Assembly (NCBI GenBank): GCA_964242325.1
Contig: CAXTCI010000200.1
Span: 1 to 9,448 of the forward strand
Length of the DNA: 9,448 nt
Direction: 5' to 3'
Source of the DNA: DASWOJ01 sp964242325
GTDB lineage: Bacteria > Pseudomonadota > Alphaproteobacteria > Acetobacterales > Acetobacteraceae
Every line of letters starts with the position of its first letter. Position 1 is the stretch's first letter. The notes under the pieces are model-generated. The model saw only the letters and a list, made by a program, of their open reading frames with translations. It did no database searches and had not been told where the DNA came from. The translations under genes and the position numbers were made by a program. Positions 6,572 through 9,448 of the stretch are shown here, one piece after another.

Positions 6572-7240
6572 ATGCTGTTCGACTTTGCCGCGCTTGCACC
6601 CCAGGATTGCTACAAGCTGCTCGTGGCTACCATCACGCCGCGGCCGATCGCCTGGGTGGTAACGCAGGACCCGGCGGGACAGTTGAACGCCGCGCCGTAC
6701 TCCTTTTTCAACGCCATGTCCGGCGATCCGCCGCTGGTGGTGTTCGGCATCGGCGGGCGCGAGCCGGGCGACGCGAAGGACACCGGCAACAACATACGGC
6801 GCACGGGCCAGTTCGTGGTCAACCTGGTGGACGAGGCCTCCGCCAAGGCGATGAACGTCACCGCCATAGACTTCCCGCATGGCGTGGACGAGATCGCCGA
6901 GGCCGGGCTGCATGTCCTGCCCAGCACGCGTGTAGCGCCGCCGCGGATCGCCGAAAGCCCGGTCGCCCTGGAATGCGAGCGGATGATGGCCATTGAGGTC
7001 GGCGCAGGGCGCACGATGGTGGTCGGGCGGGTGCTAGCGATGCATGTCCGCGACGACGCGGTGATCGACCGGGACCGCTGCTACATCGATACGCCGAGCC
7101 TGCACCTGGTCGGGCGGATGCACGGGGCCGGCTGGTATGCGCGGACGAGCGACCTGTTCGAGGTCAAGCGCATCGGCCTGGCAGACTACCGGGCGGCTGA
7201 CCCGGCGGCTAACCCGGCGGCTGACATCAGCAAGGCCTGA
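6572..7240 (+). CDS. Flavin reductase-like FMN-binding split-barrel protein
   Basis: A 222-residue soluble protein of the flavin reductase (DIM6/NTAB-like) family, which bind FMN and typically either reduce flavin with NAD(P)H or use it in an unknown reaction. Conserved blocks are ITPRPIAWVV (21-30), NAAPYSFFNAMSGDPP (39-54), KDTGNNIRRTGQFVVNLV (69-86), ESPVALEC (128-135) and GRMHGAGWYAR (181-191). The ITPRPIAW and SFFN blocks are typical of the phosphopantetheine-free, non-oxygenase-linked branch often annotated as flavoredoxin or DIM6-like. Translation is supported by GGAG (6559-6562), 9 nt before the ATG; the gap to the LysE-type gene is 16 bp, and to the MFS gene downstream 3 bp. The C-terminus ends in a small repeat-derived tail (R-AAD-PAAN-PAAD, residues 207-219) outside the conserved fold. 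No monooxygenase partner is present in the window. Confidence 0.9.
   Translation: MLFDFAALAPQDCYKLLVATITPRPIAWVVTQDPAGQLNAAPYSFFNAMSGDPPLVVFGIGGREPGDAKDTGNNIRRTGQFVVNLVDEASAKAMNVTAIDFPHGVDEIAEAGLHVLPSTRVAPPRIAESPVALECERMMAIEVGAGRTMVVGRVLAMHVRDDAVIDRDRCYIDTPSLHLVGRMHGAGWYARTSDLFEVKRIGLADYRAADPAANPAADISKA
7189..7224 (+). repeat. Three 12-bp tandem units at the 3' end of the flavin reductase-like gene
   Basis: Three units lie head to tail: CCGGGCGGCTGA, CCCGGCGGCTAA and CCCGGCGGCTGA. Each is four codons long and adds AAD/PAAN/PAAD to the C-terminus without breaking the frame. They look like recent slippage-type duplications in a dispensable tail. Confidence 0.8.
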
Positions 7241-7243
7241 TCC

Positions 7244-8458
7244 ATGCTTCTGCTGCGGCCGTTGCGGCAGCGGACGATGGCGCTGCTGTGGGGCGGGCTG
7301 GCGCTGTCGGCGGTGGGGGACCAGGCGTATAATGTCGCCTTTGCCTGGATCGCCACGGAGGCGTTTGGCGCCGGAGCGGGGTTCCTGGTGGCTCTGGGGC
7401 CGATGGCCGGGCTGCTGACACTGGCGTTTGGCGGCCGGATCGCCGATGGGCTGCCGCCGGGCCGGGCGATGGTGTGGGCCGACCTGGCGCGGGCGGCGGC
7501 GTTGCTGATGGTCGTGGCGGCTTGGACCGCCGTCGGCAGGCCGCCGGCGTCGGCGCTGATGGTGGCGGTCGTTGTGCTGGCTGCGGGGATGGCGGTGTTC
7601 CGCCCGGCGCTGCAGGCGGTGCTGCCGCCGCTGCTGCCGGACCGCGGGCTGCTGCCGGCCGCCAATGCCCTGCTGGATGGGACGGAGCGGATTGCGCGGC
7701 TGCTGGGGCCGGCGTTGGCCGGGCTGCTGTCGGCGGCGCTGCCGTTGCAGCACCTGCTGACGCTGGACGCGGTGACGTTCTTGGCCTCGGCTGCGGCGGT
7801 GTGGGCCATTGGGCGGCGGCACGATATCCCGGCGGTCGGGCGCACGCTGCCTGGGGGCGGGTTGGCCGGGTTCATGCACGGCTTCCGTGCGGCGCGCCGG
7901 CATCCCGTGCTGGGATATGTCGTGGTGACCTCAGGCATGTTGAACGGCGCGTGGTATGCCGCGTACTTCCTGCTGCTGCCGCTGGCGACGCAGGCGGCCG
8001 GGCTGCCGTTGAGTGCTTATGGGCTGGTGATCTCGTCCTATGGCTGCACCAACCTGGTCGGCAACCTGGTGGTCGGCAGCCGGCCGATGCCGGTGAACCC
8101 GGCGCGGCAAATCTTCTTGGGCAATCTTTGCCTGGGGTTGGGCATTCTCGGGGTGGGCGTTGCGGCGGCGCTGCCGGCGGGATGGCTGCTGCCGGTGGCG
8201 ATGGCGGCGTCCGGCTTGGCCGCCGTGGGGGGGCCGATGCAGGACATCCCGATTGCGGTGCTGCGGCAAACCGCGGTTCCCCGAGGCGACGTGCCGGCGA
8301 CGATGCGGGCCATGATGGCGAGCAGCCAGTCTGGCGTGCTTGCGGCGCTGGTGCTGGCGCCGCTCCTGGTTGCGGTGCTGCCGCTGGCTGGGGTGATCGG
8401 CCTGTGCGGCTTGGTGATACTGGTCATTGGAGCGGAGGGGCTACGCCGCCTGGGCTGA
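7244..8458 (+). CDS. MFS transporter (MFS_3 / EntS-like)
   Basis: A 404-residue polytopic inner-membrane protein of the major facilitator superfamily, normal length for 12 transmembrane helices. The first helix holds LSAVGDQAYNVAFAW (21-35). The helix 2-3 loop GGRIADGLPPGRAMVWADLARA (63-84) fits the motif A pattern G-x-x-x-D-x-x-x-x-R. PALQAVLPPLL (121-131) then ANALLDGTERIARLLGPALAG (140-160) match the mid-protein signature of the MFS_3 group, which includes the enterobactin exporter EntS and many drug or metabolite exporters. A basic cytoplasmic loop (about 191-220) divides the two six-helix halves. The start is 3 bp after the flavin reductase stop, with AAGG (7232-7235) 8 nt upstream, so it is co-transcribed. 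Export rather than import is inferred from the subfamily; the substrate is unknown. Confidence 0.9.
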   Translation: MLLLRPLRQRTMALLWGGLALSAVGDQAYNVAFAWIATEAFGAGAGFLVALGPMAGLLTLAFGGRIADGLPPGRAMVWADLARAAALLMVVAAWTAVGRPPASALMVAVVVLAAGMAVFRPALQAVLPPLLPDRGLLPAANALLDGTERIARLLGPALAGLLSAALPLQHLLTLDAVTFLASAAAVWAIGRRHDIPAVGRTLPGGGLAGFMHGFRAARRHPVLGYVVVTSGMLNGAWYAAYFLLLPLATQAAGLPLSAYGLVISSYGCTNLVGNLVVGSRPMPVNPARQIFLGNLCLGLGILGVGVAAALPAGWLLPVAMAASGLAAVGGPMQDIPIAVLRQTAVPRGDVPATMRAMMASSQSGVLAALVLAPLLVAVLPLAGVIGLCGLVILVIGAEGLRRLG

Positions 8459-8465
8459 CCCGGCG

Positions 8466-8481
8466 GGCACGAGGCCGTGCC
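8466..8481 (+). terminator. Weak hairpin after the MFS gene, possible terminator
   Basis: GGCACG (8466-8471) and CGTGCC (8476-8481) form a 6-bp stem with an AGGC loop, 8 bp after the MFS stop codon. The position is right for the end of the operon, but there is no T-run behind it (GTTATGTAAAG follows), so it may act only weakly or with Rho. The rest of the 183-bp gap up to 8641 shows one further imperfect stem, CTCGGC (8522-8527) with GCCGAG (8546-8551). Confidence 0.35.
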
Positions 8482-8641
8482 GTTATGTAAAGCTGCTCAC
8501 CACCGCGTCGTTCGGCGGTTCCTCGGCGACCGGTTCCGCAGAGTTGCCGAGAGGCCGGGAATCATGCTGCTTCCTCGACTTCAGGTGATTGCTTTTCTGG
8601 TCGGTTCCGCTATGCCGCCGGCAAATTTTGGGAAAGCCTCC

Positions 8642-9448
8642 ATGCACCGGACCAACAGGCGGCGTGCGTCCACCCCTTTGCGGCTGCTTCTCCCGTGCCT
8701 GGTTCTGGTCGGTGCGGCCTGTGGTGGCGCTTCCACTTGGGCGCAGGACCTTGGCCCGATTCTTGGCCCCCTGGCCAGCGAGGCTTCGCTCGGCCCTTCT
8801 GGTGCCTGGACAGGCTCGATCAGGAACGGCGCCTTCTTGCTGGATACGCGAGAGGCCGGCGTGGTCCGGTTCTATGAAGCGCCTTGGCAGGGGGACCGGT
8901 CGGCGGGCCGCTCGGTCGGGGTCCGGTTGAGCGGGGAGCAGGGCGGGCGTGCCGGGCTGTTGCTGGGCGCAGGCGGACGCGACCCGCGTTGGTATGCCGT
9001 GCTGCTGGAGGGCAACCGGCTGAGCCTGGTGGCGAGGCATCCGGACTCGCTGGAAATACGGGCCACCGCCGATCTGCCGGGTGGATGGCACCCCGAGGGC
9101 GAACTGCTGCAGGTCAGTGAAACCGGCAGCGACGTCACGGTCGTCGCCAATGGGCAGCGGGTCTTCAGCCTGCCACGCCCGAACGACGCGACGTTGCTGG
9201 ATGGGCCGGTCGGCATCATCGCGGCGGGGCCAGGGCGGTCGGTGTTCCACGACTTCGCCTTTGCCGGCCCGGTGACGGCGCCGGGCGGCATGGATGAGCG
9301 CCTGCCGACGGCCAATGACGACCGACTGCCGACGGCAGGCGGAGCTTCGAAGCCCGGGCGGAAGGAGGAGCCGCCGACCGCAGCCCCAACCCCGACCCCG
9401 ACCCCGACCACCTTCGACGCGTCGAAGTATCCCGAGCGCGCCCTGGAC
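8642..9448 (+). CDS. Exported protein with beta-sandwich-like domain and Pro/Thr linker (runs off right edge)
   Basis: The frame is open for 269 codons from ATG 8642 to the window end without a stop. Residues 1-36 look like an export signal: basic MHRTNRRR, hydrophobic LRLLLPCLVLVGAAC, then STWAQ. Cleavage may follow TWA or Q; alternatively GAAC (24-27) is a loose lipobox, making it a lipoprotein. Residues about 55-210 are beta-rich with patterns seen in concanavalin-like sandwich domains (WYAVLLEGNRLSLVAR at 117-132, GPVGIIAAGPG at 188-198, FHDFAF at 202-207). The fold match is my judgement, not a recognised family. A low-complexity linker follows (211-257, including the repeat LPTAN/LPTAG and TPTPTPTT). 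A new segment FDASKYPERALD begins at 258. An in-frame ATG at 8612 is possible, but GGGAAAG (8630-8636) favours 8642. Another, possibly catalytic, domain probably lies beyond the window. Confidence 0.75.
   Translation, partial: MHRTNRRRASTPLRLLLPCLVLVGAACGGASTWAQDLGPILGPLASEASLGPSGAWTGSIRNGAFLLDTREAGVVRFYEAPWQGDRSAGRSVGVRLSGEQGGRAGLLLGAGGRDPRWYAVLLEGNRLSLVARHPDSLEIRATADLPGGWHPEGELLQVSETGSDVTVVANGQRVFSLPRPNDATLLDGPVGIIAAGPGRSVFHDFAFAGPVTAPGGMDERLPTANDDRLPTAGGASKPGRKEEPPTAAPTPTPTPTTFDASKYPERALD
9384..9409 (+). repeat. CCCC(A/G)A hexanucleotide repeat in the Pro/Thr linker
   Basis: CCCCAA is followed by three copies of CCCCGA and a final CC. The frame reads Pro-Thr repeatedly (residues about 249-256 of the exported protein). 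Because the unit is two codons long, gain or loss of copies changes linker length without a frameshift. Confidence 0.85.

Noticed and set aside
5800..6573. 257-codon minus-strand frame opposite the small protein and the LysE-type gene
   Set aside because: It would run through the strong terminator and is Arg/Gln/His-rich with no family features, whereas the plus strand holds a clear LysE-type exporter.
5958..7247. Identical CTGATCCATGC at the starts of the LysE-type gene (5958-5968) and the MFS gene (7237-7247)
   Set aside because: In the second case it is formed by the stop codon of the previous gene plus the start codon, so it is most likely a coincidence and not a shared regulatory element.
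7474..8490. 338-codon second plus-strand frame inside the MFS gene
   Set aside because: It is a Gly/Ala-rich frame-shifted shadow; the MFS frame has transmembrane periodicity and motif A.
8612..8641. Earlier in-frame ATG (8612) for the exported protein
   Set aside because: It adds MPPANFGKAS before the basic signal-peptide start and lacks a ribosome site; ATG 8642 has a purine-rich GGGAAAG upstream.
8483..9250. 255-codon minus-strand frame at the right edge
   Set aside because: It lies opposite an uninterrupted plus-strand frame with a signal peptide and beta-rich domain. Its own product shows only Arg/Pro/Gln-rich low complexity.

Overview
The window is very GC-rich DNA with tightly packed genes and no RNA genes, insertion sequences or CRISPR. 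The gene families and base composition fit an alphaproteobacterium, most likely Rhodospirillales of the Acetobacteraceae type. That placement is an inference from style and gene content; no taxonomic marker gene is present.

Left part (1-1404, minus strand): two D-2-hydroxyacid dehydrogenase genes lie head to tail. The first (436-1404) is complete, with all catalytic residues. The second starts 5 bp downstream with a GTG codon and runs off the left edge. Divergent from them, across a 73-bp gap, is a two-gene plus-strand operon (1478-5238). It encodes the HyuA and HyuB subunits of an ATP-dependent N-methylhydantoinase / 5-oxoprolinase family enzyme, and the two genes overlap by ATGA. Together these look like a catabolic module: opening of a cyclic amide (or a related ATP-driven reaction) plus 2-keto/2-hydroxyacid redox. 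The substrate cannot be read from the sequence.

Middle (5239-5934): a roughly 350-bp stretch that looks less GC-rich has no convincing gene but carries short inverted repeats. It precedes a small exported Ala-rich protein (5586-5888) of unknown function, closed by a strong intrinsic terminator.

Right-middle (5965-8458): a compact plus-strand operon encodes a LysE/RhtB-type exporter, an FMN-binding flavin-reductase-like protein and an MFS transporter, with gaps of 16 and 3 bp. It is two efflux-type membrane proteins around a flavoprotein.

Right edge (8642-9448): the first 269 codons of an exported protein or lipoprotein. It has one predicted beta-sandwich domain and a Pro/Thr-rich linker built on a hexanucleotide repeat, and it continues past the window.

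Nothing here clearly forms a defence, mobile or previously undescribed system. The least explained items are the small exported protein with its leader region, and the truncated exported protein at the right edge.
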